Source: Burkholderia plantarii (GTDB taxonomy: Bacteria; Pseudomonadota; Gammaproteobacteria; Burkholderiales; Burkholderiaceae). From it: DNA of 64,000 bases. Within the stretch, counting starts at the first letter, position 1; every line of letters starts with the position of its first letter. The stretch lies in assembly GCF_001411805.1 (NCBI RefSeq), contig NZ_CP007212.1:1-64000 (forward strand). The letters are read 5' to 3'. Made by a program: the position numbers and the translations under genes. The notes beneath the pieces were generated by a model. That model made no database searches and was not told where the DNA came from. It saw nothing but the letters and a program-made list of their open reading frames with translations. Below, piece after piece: positions 1 to 11,270 of this stretch.

Positions 1-103
1 CGCGCCTCCGGAGCATGCTCGCTCGGCCGCACCGGGCCTTGTTGCCGACCCGCGACGAGGGCGGCCTCGTGCCGCTGTGCAACCCAAGAACGACAGCAAC
101 TCG

Positions 104-1702
104 ATGAACGATTTCTGGCAACACTGTTCCGCCCTGCTGGAGCGTGAATTGACGCCCCAGCAGTACGTGACGTGGATAAAACCGCTGGCGCCGGTGGCGT
201 TCGACGCCGCCGCGCAGACGCTGTCCATTGCCGCTCCCAACCGCTTCAAGCTCGACTGGGTGAAGAGCCAGTTTTCGGGCCGGATCTCGGATCTGGCCCG
301 GGACTTCTGGAACGCTCCGATCGACGTCCAGTTCGTGCTCGACCCGAAGGCCGGCGCGCGCGGTGCCGCACCGGCGGTCGCGCCGCGGCCGTCGGTGGGC
401 GCGACCGCCGCGGCCACCGGCATGGCGCCGACGGCCGCCGCGACGCCGACAGCGGCGCCCGAGGTGATCGCCCACGCCACGCCGAATCCGGCCGTCGCCG
501 CGGCGCAGGCCGCGCAGGCGGCCGCCCACGCGGCGGCCCAGGCCGCCGCGCTGAACGCCGACGACGCCGCCGACCTCGACCTGCCGAGCCTGACCGCGCA
601 CGAGGCCGCCGCCGGCCGCCGCACCTGGCGGCCCGGCAGCGGTGCGCCCGCGGCCGGCGACGCGGCCGACTCGACCTACGAGCGCTCGAAGCTGAACCCG
701 GTCCTGACCTTCGACAACTTCGTCACCGGCAAGGCCAACCAGCTCGCGCGCGCCGCGGCGATCCAGGTCGCCGACAACCCCGGCGTGTCGTACAACCCGC
801 TGTTCCTCTACGGCGGCGTCGGCCTCGGCAAGACCCACCTGATCCACGCGATCGGCAACCAGCTGCTGCTCGACAAGCCCGGCGCGCGGATCCGCTACAT
901 CCACGCCGAGCAATACGTGTCGGACGTGGTGAAGGCCTACCAGCGCAAGGCGTTCGACGATTTCAAGCGCTATTACCACTCGCTCGACCTGCTGCTGATC
1001 GACGACATCCAGTTCTTCTCGGGCAAGTCGCGCACGCAGGAGGAATTCTTCTACGCGTTCGAGGCGCTGGTCGCCAACAAGGCGCAGGTGATCATCACCA
1101 GCGATACCTACCCGAAGGAAATCTCGGGCATCGACGACCGCCTGATCTCGCGCTTCGATTCGGGGCTGACCGTGGCGATCGAGCCGCCCGAGCTCGAGAT
1201 GCGCGTCGCGATCCTGATGCGCAAGGCGCAGTCGGAGGGCGTGAGCCTGTCCGAGGACGTCGCGTTCTTCGTCGCCAAGCACCTGCGCTCGAACGTGCGC
1301 GAACTCGAGGGCGCGCTGCGCAAGATCCTCGCGTATTCGAAGTTCCACGGCCGCGAGATCTCGATCGAGCTGACCAAGGAAGCGCTGAAGGACCTGCTGA
1401 CGGTGCAGAACCGGCAGATTTCGGTCGAAAACATCCAGAAGACCGTCGCCGATTTCTACAACATCAAGGTCGCCGACATGTATTCGAAGAAGCGTCCGGC
1501 GAACATCGCACGGCCGCGCCAGATCGCGATGTACCTGGCCAAGGAGCTGACCCAGAAGAGCCTGCCCGAAATCGGCGAGCTGTTCGGCGGACGCGACCAC
1601 ACCACGGTACTGCACGCGGTGCGCAAGATCGCCGACGAGCGCGGCAAGGATGCCCAGCTGAACCACGAGCTGCACGTGCTCGAACAGACGCTGAAGGGAT
1701 GA
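104..1702 (+). CDS. dnaA: Chromosomal replication initiator protein DnaA
   Basis: DnaA binds origin DnaA boxes and, with ATP, melts the origin to load the helicase. The N-terminus from [13 protein letters not shown] matches beta-proteobacterial DnaA, so the ATG at 104 is preferred to an in-frame GTG at 77. Domain I is about residues 1-80. A very long Ala/Pro/Thr-rich linker (domain II, roughly 85-205) follows. The AAA+ domain has Walker [10 protein letters not shown] (about 237-245) and Walker [11 protein letters not shown], and the C-terminal helix-turn-helix carries the DnaA signature [11 protein letters not shown]. At 532 aa it is longer than E. coli DnaA because of the linker. dnaN follows after 185 bp. 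The 103 bp of upstream sequence visible here contain no DnaA box. Confidence 0.98.
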   Translation: MNDFWQHCSALLERELTPQQYVTWIKPLAPVAFDAAAQTLSIAAPNRFKLDWVKSQFSGRISDLARDFWNAPIDVQFVLDPKAGARGAAPAVAPRPSVGATAAATGMAPTAAATPTAAPEVIAHATPNPAVAAAQAAQAAAHAAAQAAALNADDAADLDLPSLTAHEAAAGRRTWRPGSGAPAAGDAADSTYERSKLNPVLTFDNFVTGKANQLARAAAIQVADNPGVSYNPLFLYGGVGLGKTHLIHAIGNQLLLDKPGARIRYIHAEQYVSDVVKAYQRKAFDDFKRYYHSLDLLLIDDIQFFSGKSRTQEEFFYAFEALVANKAQVIITSDTYPKEISGIDDRLISRFDSGLTVAIEPPELEMRVAILMRKAQSEGVSLSEDVAFFVAKHLRSNVRELEGALRKILAYSKFHGREISIELTKEALKDLLTVQNRQISVENIQKTVADFYNIKVADMYSKKRPANIARPRQIAMYLAKELTQKSLPEIGELFGGRDHTTVLHAVRKIADERGKDAQLNHELHVLEQTLKG

Positions 1703-1887
1703 TCGCGGCGCGCGGGGCCGGTACCTTCGCGCGCGCGATGTAATACGCCGATCCCGGTCAAATTGAAAGGGGCGGTTCGGTTTTGAGGCACAATACAGGT
1801 TTATGACCGCCCTGGCGGCGGGAAGGCAGCGGCCCGCCGGGTGGGCGTTGCGTGGCTTGCAGGCCGTTAATTCAACGAAGGAACTCT

Positions 1888-2994
1888 ATGCAACTGGTCA
1901 AGACCGAACGAGACACCCTCCTCAGGCCGCTGCAAACCGTAAGCGGTATCGTCGAACGCCGCCATACGCTGCCGATCCTCGCGAACCTGCTGATCACGAA
2001 GACGGGTTCCGACGTATCGTTCCTGTCGACCGACCTCGAACTCCAGATCACCACGCGCGCCGATTTCGGCGTTGGCGGCGAACAGGTCGCGACCACCGTG
2101 GCCGCCCGCAAGCTGCTCGATATCCTGCGCGCGATGCCCGACGGCCAGGTCACGCTGTCGCTCGCCGACAAGCGCCTGACGGTGCAGTCCGGCAAGAGCC
2201 GCTTCGCGCTGCAGACGCTGGCCGCCGACGAGTTCCCGACCGTTGCGCAATCGAAGGACTTCGGCGCGAGCCTCGCGGTGCCGCAGAAGGCGTTCCGCCA
2301 GTTGCTCGGGATGGTCTACTTCGCGATGGCCCAGCAGGACATCCGCTATTACCTGAACGGCATGCTGCTGGTGGTGGATGGCGACCAGCTGATGGCCGTG
2401 GCCACCGACGGCCACCGCCTCGCCTACTCGTCGATGAAGATCGAGGGCGGCACGTTCCCGCGCCAGGAAGTGATCGTGCCGCGCAAGACCATCCTCGAAC
2501 TGCAGCGCCTGCTCGAGGACATCGACGACGTCGTCAACATCGACATCGCGCAGACCCAGGCGAAGTTCACGTTCGGCCAGGTCGAGCTCGTCTCGAAGCT
2601 GGTCGAGGGCAAGTTCCCCGACTTCCAGCGCGTGATCCCGAAGGCGCACAAGAACACGTTCACGATCGGCCGTGAAGAACTGCAGCGTTCGCTGCAGCGC
2701 GCCGCGATCCTGACCTCCGACAAGTTCAAGGGCGTGCGCTGCATCATCGCCCCGGGCCAGCTGAAGATCATGTCGACCAACGCCGATCAGGAAGAGGCGC
2801 AGGAAGAACTCGAGATCGCGTACCAGGGCGACACGGTGGACATCGGCTTCAACGTCACGTATTTGCTCGACGTGCTCGCGAACCTGAAGGTCGAGAACAT
2901 CCAGGTGAGCCTCGGCGATGCCAGCTCGAGCGCGCTGATCACGATTCCCGAGATCGACGAATTCAAGTACGTGGTCATGCCGATGCGCATTTGA
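1888..2994 (+). CDS. dnaN: DNA polymerase III beta subunit (sliding clamp)
   Basis: The ring-shaped clamp tethers DNA polymerase III to the template. The protein has the family start MQLVKTERDTLLRPL and the family end YVVMPMRI, and at 367 aa it has the usual length and three-domain layout. The ATG at 1888 is chosen because it is preceded by AAGGAA at good spacing and matches the family N-terminus; an in-frame start 36 bp upstream adds an Arg-rich stretch not expected in the family. It lies between dnaA and gyrB, the common arrangement. A rho-independent terminator just after the stop codon suggests that gyrB is transcribed mainly from its own promoter. Confidence 0.98.
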   Translation: MQLVKTERDTLLRPLQTVSGIVERRHTLPILANLLITKTGSDVSFLSTDLELQITTRADFGVGGEQVATTVAARKLLDILRAMPDGQVTLSLADKRLTVQSGKSRFALQTLAADEFPTVAQSKDFGASLAVPQKAFRQLLGMVYFAMAQQDIRYYLNGMLLVVDGDQLMAVATDGHRLAYSSMKIEGGTFPRQEVIVPRKTILELQRLLEDIDDVVNIDIAQTQAKFTFGQVELVSKLVEGKFPDFQRVIPKAHKNTFTIGREELQRSLQRAAILTSDKFKGVRCIIAPGQLKIMSTNADQEEAQEELEIAYQGDTVDIGFNVTYLLDVLANLKVENIQVSLGDASSSALITIPEIDEFKYVVMPMRI

Positions 2995-3016
2995 GCGCGC
3001 TCGATACACCGACACA

Positions 3017-3046
3017 CCAAGGGGCGCCACGCCCCTTTGGCGTTTT
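3017..3046 (+). terminator. Rho-independent terminator after dnaN
   Basis: AAGGGGC (3019-3025) pairs with GCCCCTT (3031-3037) across a 5-nt loop, and the run ends in CGTTTTT. It lies about 25 bp after the dnaN stop codon. Confidence 0.85.
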
Positions 3047-3178
3047 TATGGCAAATGCGGGCCCGCACCCGGCCAGCCGTCTCGCGCGGCGTTTCCCGGC
3101 CGGATCGCCGTTTCGAACCACCCGTTTCGCACCCCGAAATGGCGCGAGCGGATCATTCGACGGGCCTCGTTTTCCTGA

Positions 3179-5710
<2,532 letters not shown>

Positions 5711-5739
5711 GAATGATGTGATCAAACCATAAGAAAAGC

Positions 5740-5779
5740 TGGCCCATTACCTAACAGGTTATGGGCCATTTCTATATTA
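5740..5779 (+). terminator. Rho-independent terminator after gyrB
   Basis: TGGCCCAT (5740-5747) pairs with ATGGGCCA (5761-5768). An inner stem ACCT/AGGT (5749-5752 with 5756-5759) gives a long hairpin with one T-T mismatch, followed by a T/A-rich tail to about 5779. It separates gyrB from the AT-rich gene downstream. Confidence 0.8.
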
Positions 5780-5814
5780 TATATTCTCGATGCCATGGCG
5801 TACGGGCGAGCCAT

Positions 5815-6753
5815 ATGAGTGACATTCAGTTATTTCGTTTATCCAACGGCAGAGCAACCGAATTATCCGGTCAAACTGCCAAATTGGAAAAAAATCTCCA
5901 GAATGTAGTCGAATCAAACATGCCAACTCTCATTGGCGTTAGATTCCTTGCCACTGAGTATGCCACCGGAAAAACCCATAAAGGCCGCATTGATTCGCTC
6001 GGGCTTGATGAAAATGGATGCCCCGTTATCATCGAGTACAAACGCCAAAGCAACGAAAACGTCATAACCCAAGGGTTGTTCTACCTAGATTGGCTGCTTG
6101 ATCACCGAGCCGAATTCCGCTGGCTGGTGATGGAAAAGCTTGGCAAAGAAACCGCGAATCAAATTGAGTGGTCGGGAACACGTCTGCTATGCATCGCTGC
6201 CGATTTCACACGATACGATCAGCATGCCGTTCAGCAAATTCAGCGTAATATCGAACTGATTCGTTACAAGCTGTTCGATGAAGATCTACTGCTGCTTGAA
6301 TTAGTTAATTCTCAGAGCATTCCTGATGTAACCAGCGCCAAGCCGGCGTCTCAAGAGCTTGCCAGGGAGTTGCCACCGGAGAAATCAAAAGCTATCGGCA
6401 AAGACAAATCCTTGAAAGAACAACTTGCACTAGCCTCTCCCGAAATTCTTGAATTGCACGCCCAGGTGACTGGATACTTGTTCTCACTTGGAGAAGATGT
6501 CCAAGAAAATCATCTCAAGCTTTACACTGCCTTTCGAAAAATAAAAAACTTCGCCTGCGTTATTGTTTATCCCGGTCGGCTTTTAATAATGCTAAAACTC
6601 GACTCATCATCAGTGACTTTTGAAGAAGGATTCAGTCGCGACGTCAGCGAAATCGGCCACTGGGGGACCGGGAATGTAGAGCTGATTCTTCGTACCTTGG
6701 ATGATCTCGAGCGCGCAAAGCCGCTGTTGGCACTTAGTTATCTCAATAACTAG
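5815..6753 (+). CDS. PD-(D/E)XK nuclease-like protein (DUF91/DUF5655-like), AT-rich accessory gene
   Basis: This 312-aa protein has a nuclease-like core in its N-terminal half: RID at 58-60, a turn, then VIIEYKRQ with E74 and K76, followed by QGLFY at 86-90. This is the D...ExK plus Gln order of small PD-(D/E)XK proteins of the DUF91/DUF5655 type. The C-terminal half has a second domain (about 225-312, with LFSLGEDVQENHLKLYTAFRK) of the kind paired with such nucleases in DUF5655 proteins. The ATG at 5815 is used; an earlier in-frame ATG at 5761 falls inside the gyrB terminator. Base composition is clearly AT-richer than its neighbours, which points to acquisition by transfer. Function is unproven: a DNA repair or defence role is possible. 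No partner genes or mobile-element ends are seen beside it. Confidence 0.75.
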   Translation: MSDIQLFRLSNGRATELSGQTAKLEKNLQNVVESNMPTLIGVRFLATEYATGKTHKGRIDSLGLDENGCPVIIEYKRQSNENVITQGLFYLDWLLDHRAEFRWLVMEKLGKETANQIEWSGTRLLCIAADFTRYDQHAVQQIQRNIELIRYKLFDEDLLLLELVNSQSIPDVTSAKPASQELARELPPEKSKAIGKDKSLKEQLALASPEILELHAQVTGYLFSLGEDVQENHLKLYTAFRKIKNFACVIVYPGRLLIMLKLDSSSVTFEEGFSRDVSEIGHWGTGNVELILRTLDDLERAKPLLALSYLNN

Positions 6754-6818
6754 ACCGTTGCCATTAATTCATGCAAGACTCTGACGTCATTGAAGCGGTG
6801 GAGTAAAAGTGCAAAGCA

Positions 6819-6836
6819 CGCCCGCATCAGCGGGCG
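6819..6836 (-). terminator. Hairpin downstream of the cytochrome b561 gene
   Basis: CGCCCGC (6819-6825) and GCGGGCG (6830-6836) form a 7-bp stem with an ATCA loop. Read on the minus strand it is followed by TGCTTTGCACTTTT, a moderate T-rich tail, about 50 bp after the b561 stop codon. Confidence 0.5.
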
Positions 6837-6888
6837 CGCCATCAAATCAAATCGGCCGAAACCGATACCGAAGCCAAGCCAAAGCGCT

Positions 6889-7434
6889 TCACCGCCCCCG
6901 AGCCATACTCCCCAGCACCCCGTCGCGCCGGATCAGCCCATGAAACAGCGCCGCGGCCAGATGCACCACCACGGTGGCAAACAGCACGAACGCCAGCACC
7001 TCATGCGCATTGCGCAGCCACGCAAACGCGACCGGGTCCGCCGCTACCAGCGCCGGCAGCTGCACCCCGCCGCCCAGCACCACCGGATACCCGCCGGCCG
7101 ACAGCATCGCCCAGCCGATCAACGGCATCACGAGCATCAGCCCGTACAGCACCCAATGCGACAGGTGCGCGGCCGCCTTCTGCCAGATCGGCAGATCGTC
7201 AGGCAGCGGCGGGGCCTTGCGCGTGAACCGCACCACCAGCCGCACGATCACCAGCACCAGGATCGCGATCCCGAGCGGCTTGTGAATCGCCACCAGCACC
7301 GCGTGCCGCGCCGACACCGAGCCCACCATGCCCACCCCGATGAACAGCATCGCGATGATCATCGCGGCCATCAGCCAGTGCAGCGCCCGCGCGAGCGGGC
7401 TGAATCCCGAAGGAGAAGAAGTCGTGTTCATCAT
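6889..7434 (-). CDS. Cytochrome b561 family protein
   Basis: This is a 181-aa inner-membrane di-heme b-type cytochrome that would pass electrons to a periplasmic partner or quinone. Four hydrophobic segments are visible, starting with ALHWLMAAMIIAMLFIGVG. The helix-borne histidines expected to bind haem are present (ALHW, IHKPLG, LSHW, NAHEVLAF), with a further HLAAALFHG at the end. It starts at an ATG at 7434 that overlaps the stop of the upstream catalase-like gene as ATGA, so the two are translationally coupled. The pairing suggests it supplies electrons to the peroxidase encoded upstream; this is an inference from context. Confidence 0.88.
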   Translation of the reverse strand: MMNTTSSPSGFSPLARALHWLMAAMIIAMLFIGVGMVGSVSARHAVLVAIHKPLGIAILVLVIVRLVVRFTRKAPPLPDDLPIWQKAAAHLSHWVLYGLMLVMPLIGWAMLSAGGYPVVLGGGVQLPALVAADPVAFAWLRNAHEVLAFVLFATVVVHLAAALFHGLIRRDGVLGSMARGR

Positions 7435-8504
7435 CGTGCCTCCGTCGCGGCATGGGCATAACCGGGCACGCCGGCTTCCTCGCTGGTGCGCAGCTTGTAC
7501 GAATCGGCATAGGCGGCCGAGCGCGCCGCCAGCAGCGGGTCGCCGGACGGCTCGATGCCGGTGGGCAGCACCGTCGGGTCGTAGTTGATGTCGCGGCACG
7601 GCCCGCTGTCCTGCGCCTCGGCGCGATCGAGCACGAGCGTGCCGACGTCGATCGTCTTGCGATCGGTGGGCCAGCTGCGCGTCGCGTCATTCACGGGGTC
7701 GTCGGGGTTCGCGAACGTCACGAGCCAGTGCCAGCGCTGCGGCCCGGCGCCGAGCCGCTCGACCAGGTCGGGCTGCAGCACGTTCGCGCCGCTCGCCACG
7801 CCGGCGCCGGCGGTCTGCTCGGGCACCACGCGCCAGCGCACCGCGTGCTTCATGCCCTGCGCGTCCACGAAATAGAACGCGTTGATGCCGTAATAGGTCT
7901 CGGTGGCGAAGCTCGCGCTCGGCTTGGCGGTCTTCACCCAGGCGCGGAACGCGGCCGTCTCCGGATGCGCGGCGAAGAACGCGGCCACCTTCTTCGGATC
8001 GGGCTTGCCGGTGGCGGGGTCAGGCCGCGTCGCGACGGTCTGCTCGTAGAACGCGCGCGGCGTCGCGATCGGGAACACCGGCATCGCATTCATGCCGGTG
8101 CGCCATTGCTGGCCGTCGGGCGCGGTCAGCCGCAGCGCAAGGCTGCGGATCGGCACGCTGGTGTCGGGCGCATAGGGATTGCCGCCGGGCAGCGCGAAGC
8201 GGCCGACCACGGGCGTGCGCACGGCGGCGCCGAAGAACGGCGCGCTGGACCACACGGCGCCGTCGCCGTTGCTCTCGAAGTAGCCGGTCACGCAAATGCC
8301 CTTGGCATGGTTGCGGCGAAAGCCGGGATGCTCGCCGCCGTTGGCCTGCAGCGCGGTGATGATGCGCTGCGGCGTGAGCCGGTGCGGCGCGAACCAGCCA
8401 GCGGTATAGCCGAACGCGGCGACGGCTACCGCGACGGTGCCGCCGATCACGGCCCAGCGCCAGGCTTGGCCGCCACGCGGGCTGGATGGGGGAGGATGCG
8501 TCAT
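7431..8504 (-). CDS. Catalase-related peroxidase (SrpA-like), membrane-anchored
   Basis: The 357-aa protein begins with a short cytoplasmic segment and one hydrophobic stretch (AVIGGTVAVAVAAFGYTAGWF, about residues 18-38), so it is probably exported or anchored. The catalase fold follows: RRNHAKGICVTGYFES resembles the distal-histidine region, and the C-terminal LAARSAAYADSYKLR has the R-x-x-x-Y proximal haem-tyrosine pattern. It is shorter than true catalases and fits the catalase-related peroxidase group. The ATG at 8504 follows an AGGAG sequence. It is divergent from an ECF sigma factor gene and overlaps the cytochrome b561 gene, which suggests a stress-responsive peroxide-detoxifying unit. 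Regulation by that sigma factor is inferred only from position. Confidence 0.88.
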   Translation of the reverse strand: MTHPPPSSPRGGQAWRWAVIGGTVAVAVAAFGYTAGWFAPHRLTPQRIITALQANGGEHPGFRRNHAKGICVTGYFESNGDGAVWSSAPFFGAAVRTPVVGRFALPGGNPYAPDTSVPIRSLALRLTAPDGQQWRTGMNAMPVFPIATPRAFYEQTVATRPDPATGKPDPKKVAAFFAAHPETAAFRAWVKTAKPSASFATETYYGINAFYFVDAQGMKHAVRWRVVPEQTAGAGVASGANVLQPDLVERLGAGPQRWHWLVTFANPDDPVNDATRSWPTDRKTIDVGTLVLDRAEAQDSGPCRDINYDPTVLPTGIEPSGDPLLAARSAAYADSYKLRTSEEAGVPGYAHAATEAR

Positions 8505-8731
8505 GGAATTCGCTCCTGACCTTCGGTCGTTGAGGGGACTCGGGTGAGACGACCGGCCCGGTGGTTTATTCCATCGCGGCCGCATATTTTCTCCGTGCCC
8601 GGCAGCGGCATGACCGACGATCAAACCATCCACCCAGCCGGTCGCCCGACGCCAAAGCCCGCATTTCGGGAATAAACTGCGCTGACCGTCGTCTCACCTC
8701 GACATCCACCCGTGCCGCCCGGCGGCCCACC

Positions 8732-9247
8732 ATGTCCTCAGCCGACCTCGACGATTGCCTGCGCGAGTTGCTGCCGCGATTGCGGCGCTTCGCGCTGTGG
8801 CTGACCCGCGACGTCCACGCGGCCGACGATCTGGTCCAGGCCTCGCTCGAACGCGCGCTGACCCACTGGGGCGAGCGTCGCGACGACGACGCGCTGCGCA
8901 GCTGGCTGTTCACGATCCTGTACCGCCAGTTCCTCGATTCGCGGCGCAGCGCGAAACGCTACGCCGGGCTGCTCGGCCGGATCCGCGAGGACGACGAGCC
9001 GCAGTGGCCGTCGGCCGAGGATCAGGTGATGGCGCGCTCGATGCTCGATGCTTTCGGCAAGCTGACGGCCGAGCAGCGCAGCCTGCTGCTGCTGGTGGCG
9101 GTGGAAGGTTTCAGCTACCGCGAGGTGGCCGAACTGCTCGAGGTGCCGATCGGCACCGTGATGTCGCGCCTGTCGCGCGCGCGCGCCGCCTTGCGCGCGC
9201 TCGGCGACGGCGAATCTCCCGCTCCCTCGCTGCGATTGATGAAATGA
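8732..9247 (+). CDS. ECF-family RNA polymerase sigma factor
   Basis: The 171-aa protein has a sigma region 2 (LWLTRDVHAADDLVQASLERALTHW, then RSWLFTILYRQFLDSRR) and a region 4 helix-turn-helix (YREVAELLEVPIGTVMSRLSRARAAL). It has no region 3, as expected for group 4 sigma factors. The ATG at 8732 gives a normal N-terminus (MSSADLDDCLRELLPRLRRF); the upstream in-frame extension looks non-coding. Its stop overlaps the start of the anti-sigma gene as ATGA. The divergent peroxidase and b561 genes are likely targets, which is an inference. Confidence 0.93.
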   Translation: MSSADLDDCLRELLPRLRRFALWLTRDVHAADDLVQASLERALTHWGERRDDDALRSWLFTILYRQFLDSRRSAKRYAGLLGRIREDDEPQWPSAEDQVMARSMLDAFGKLTAEQRSLLLLVAVEGFSYREVAELLEVPIGTVMSRLSRARAALRALGDGESPAPSLRLMK

Positions 9248-10032
9248 ACATTCCGCCCGACGACCACGATCTCCACGCCTATGTCGACGGCCGCCTCGAC
9301 GCGAACGAGCGCGCGGCGGTCGAGCGCTGGCTCGACCATCATCCCGAGCGCGCCGAACAGGTGCGCCAGTGGCGCCGCGACGCGCAGCAGCTGCGCGCGG
9401 CGCTCGACGGCGTCGCGCTGCCGCCCGCCACGCGCGAACTCGATCCGGCCGCGCTGCGCGAGCGGCGCGACACGCGGCGCCGCACGCGCTTCGCGATCGC
9501 GGCGGCGCTGGTGCTGAGCGTCGGGCTCGGCGGCGGTGCCGGCTGGCAGATGCGCGGCTGGCAGATGCACGGCGCCGGGGCCGAGGCGCTCGCCTCGCTC
9601 GCGATGCCGGCGGCGCCGATGGGCGACGCGCTGGCGGCCTACCGGATGGTGGTGGACCGCAGCGCGCGCGTGGATCTGGCCACGCACCAGGCGGCCGATC
9701 TGCAGGCGTGGCTCGATCGCGCGGTCGGCCAGACGGTGCGGCTGCCCGACCTGAGCGGGGCCGGCTTCACGCCGGTGGGCGGGCGCCTGTTCGCGACCGA
9801 GGACGGCCCGGCGGCGATGGTGCTCTTTGAGGACGACGCGGGCCACGCGGTCAGCTTCTACGTGCGGCCGCCGGGCGGCCAGCGCCTGCTGCTGAAGGAC
9901 GGCTCGCGCCGCGACGGCGCGCTCGTCGCGCAATACGGTTCGCAGCGCGGCTACAACTACGCGCTCGTCGCGCCGACCGACGGCGTCGACGACGCCGCGC
10001 TCGCCAACGCGCTGGCCGTCACGCGCGGCTAG
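9244..10032 (+). CDS. Transmembrane anti-sigma factor
   Basis: This 262-aa protein starts in the ATGA overlap with the ECF sigma gene, the usual arrangement of a sigma/anti-sigma pair. The N-terminal cytoplasmic part (DDHDLHAYVDGRLDANERAAVERWLDHHPERA) is the standard anti-sigma helical domain. One membrane segment lies at about 80-98 (FAIAAALVLSVGLGGGAGW), and the rest is a periplasmic sensor domain. No Cys pair is seen, so a redox zinc switch of the ChrR or RsrA kind is unlikely. The signal that releases the sigma factor cannot be read from the sequence. Confidence 0.88.
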   Translation: MNIPPDDHDLHAYVDGRLDANERAAVERWLDHHPERAEQVRQWRRDAQQLRAALDGVALPPATRELDPAALRERRDTRRRTRFAIAAALVLSVGLGGGAGWQMRGWQMHGAGAEALASLAMPAAPMGDALAAYRMVVDRSARVDLATHQAADLQAWLDRAVGQTVRLPDLSGAGFTPVGGRLFATEDGPAAMVLFEDDAGHAVSFYVRPPGGQRLLLKDGSRRDGALVAQYGSQRGYNYALVAPTDGVDDAALANALAVTRG

Positions 10033-10075
10033 GCCGCCATCCCGTCCGCCGCACAGCGCGACACAGGGGATTCGC

Positions 10076-10301
10076 TGTGGACAATTTGGGCAAAACCCGA
10101 CTATCCACCGGCTGTGCGGAAAGTTGTTCCGTGCTCGCCGCGCTTGTTCGCCCGGTTCCCGCCCGGTTATGCGGATCGCACAGCGCTGATCGACAAGGCG
10201 GAATCGCGGTTATCCACAGCGACGGCCGCCTTTTGTTAACTACTACTACTTGCGTATACGCGCCGGCCAAAACCTGTGGGGATGGCGCCGCGCGTGGATA
10301 A
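10076..10301. other. Origin-like element A: DnaA boxes with DnaA-trio-like repeats
   Basis: This lies in a 308-bp gap between two converging genes, so a promoter role is unlikely. It holds a perfect DnaA box TTATCCACA at 10210-10218, 14 nt of mostly G/C, TTGTTAAC at 10233-10240, then CTA CTA CTA CTT (10240-10251) and GTATAC. One-mismatch boxes flank it: TGTGGACAA at 10076-10084, CTATCCACC at 10101-10109 (two mismatches) and CGTGGATAA at 10293-10301. The order box, GC-rich spacer, repeated triplets matches the unwinding element described for bacterial origins. The same module recurs at 45047-45092 with the same 14-nt spacing. Confidence 0.65.
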
Positions 10302-10340
10302 CTGCGTGCACAACCGGTTTCGAATGCTGTGAGACCGGCT

Positions 10341-11270
10341 TCAGGCCGGCGCCAGCAGATTGGCCCGAACCCACTGCGCCACCGTGCAGACCTCGATGCC
10401 GTGCCGCGCATTGAACGTCCGCGTCTTGTCCCAGGCCACGCCGCGCCCTTGCGCGAACACCACGCGATACTTGCGCAGCGCGTCGTCGGGCGCCTCGGCC
10501 AGCTGCCGCTCGAGTTCGGGCACGCGCCATTCGCGGCGCTCGAAGGTCCGGCCAAGCAGCCGCTCCAGCGTGTCGGCCAGCTCGCGATAGCTGATGGTGT
10601 CGCCGGCCACATGGACCACCTGGTTCGCGATGCGCGGCTCGGTGAACACGATCTCGGCCGTCAGCGCACCGATGTCGTCGGCCGTGGTCAGCGTCACGGC
10701 GTTGTCCCGGCCGCCGAGCGCGTTGACCCGGCGCGCCGCCAGATCCACCACGCCGAACGACGGCTCGAACAGGAAGCTCGTGAACATGCCGGTCGAGACG
10801 ATCACCCATTCGGTGCGTCGTTGCGCGCGCAACAGATCCCGCACGTCGAGCTGCTCGTCGAACAGGTCCTGCGCGCTGCCGCGGCCGATCAGGTCGTAGT
10901 CCACGCCGAACTGCCAGGGGAAGTAGCGTTTGACGCCGGCCGCCAGCGCGGCCTGCGCGAGCTTCACCTGCACGCCCGGGCCGCCGACGAAGCCGGTACA
11001 CGAGATCACGATGTCGAACCGGCCGAACAGCGCGGCGAGTTCGTCGGTGGATTGCGCGGCCAGGTCGCCCGCCACCGGCTCGGCGCCGAGCGCGCGCAGT
11101 TCGGCGACGTCACGGCGCCTGGCCGGATCGTCGGAGGCGAGCGTGGACGGCCGCAGCAGGACCGAGATCGACACGCGGCCGGCGGCCCCGGCGCGGCGCG
11201 CGAGGCCGCGGACCATGGCCATGCCGAGTTCGCCCGCGCCCAGCACGAGAATGGTTTCCTGGTTTGTCAT
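10341..11270 (-). CDS. NmrA-like / aromatic alcohol reductase family NAD(P)-binding protein
   Basis: The 309-aa protein opens with a Rossmann nucleotide-binding motif (ILVLGAGELGMAMVRGLARR) and has the atypical short-chain-dehydrogenase look of the NmrA and isoflavone-reductase-like family: DIVISCTGFVGGPGVQ, AALAAGVKRYFPWQFGVDYD and VIVSTGMFTSFLFEP. Such proteins are reductases or redox-sensing regulators; the substrate is not readable. The ATG at 11270 follows GGAGAACCGC. It is divergent from a LysR-type regulator gene 185 bp away, which probably controls it. Confidence 0.85.
   Translation of the reverse strand: MTNQETILVLGAGELGMAMVRGLARRAGAAGRVSISVLLRPSTLASDDPARRRDVAELRALGAEPVAGDLAAQSTDELAALFGRFDIVISCTGFVGGPGVQVKLAQAALAAGVKRYFPWQFGVDYDLIGRGSAQDLFDEQLDVRDLLRAQRRTEWVIVSTGMFTSFLFEPSFGVVDLAARRVNALGGRDNAVTLTTADDIGALTAEIVFTEPRIANQVVHVAGDTISYRELADTLERLLGRTFERREWRVPELERQLAEAPDDALRKYRVVFAQGRGVAWDKTRTFNARHGIEVCTVAQWVRANLLAPA

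Noticed and set aside
5711-6888. A genomic island or insertion sequence around the nuclease gene
   Set aside because: No integrase, transposase, tRNA or terminal repeats are visible; only base composition points to transfer.
10240-10252. CTA repeats as a chance microsatellite
   Set aside because: They sit at the same distance from a perfect DnaA box, with the same TTGTTAAC and GTATAC flanks, in a second place in the window.
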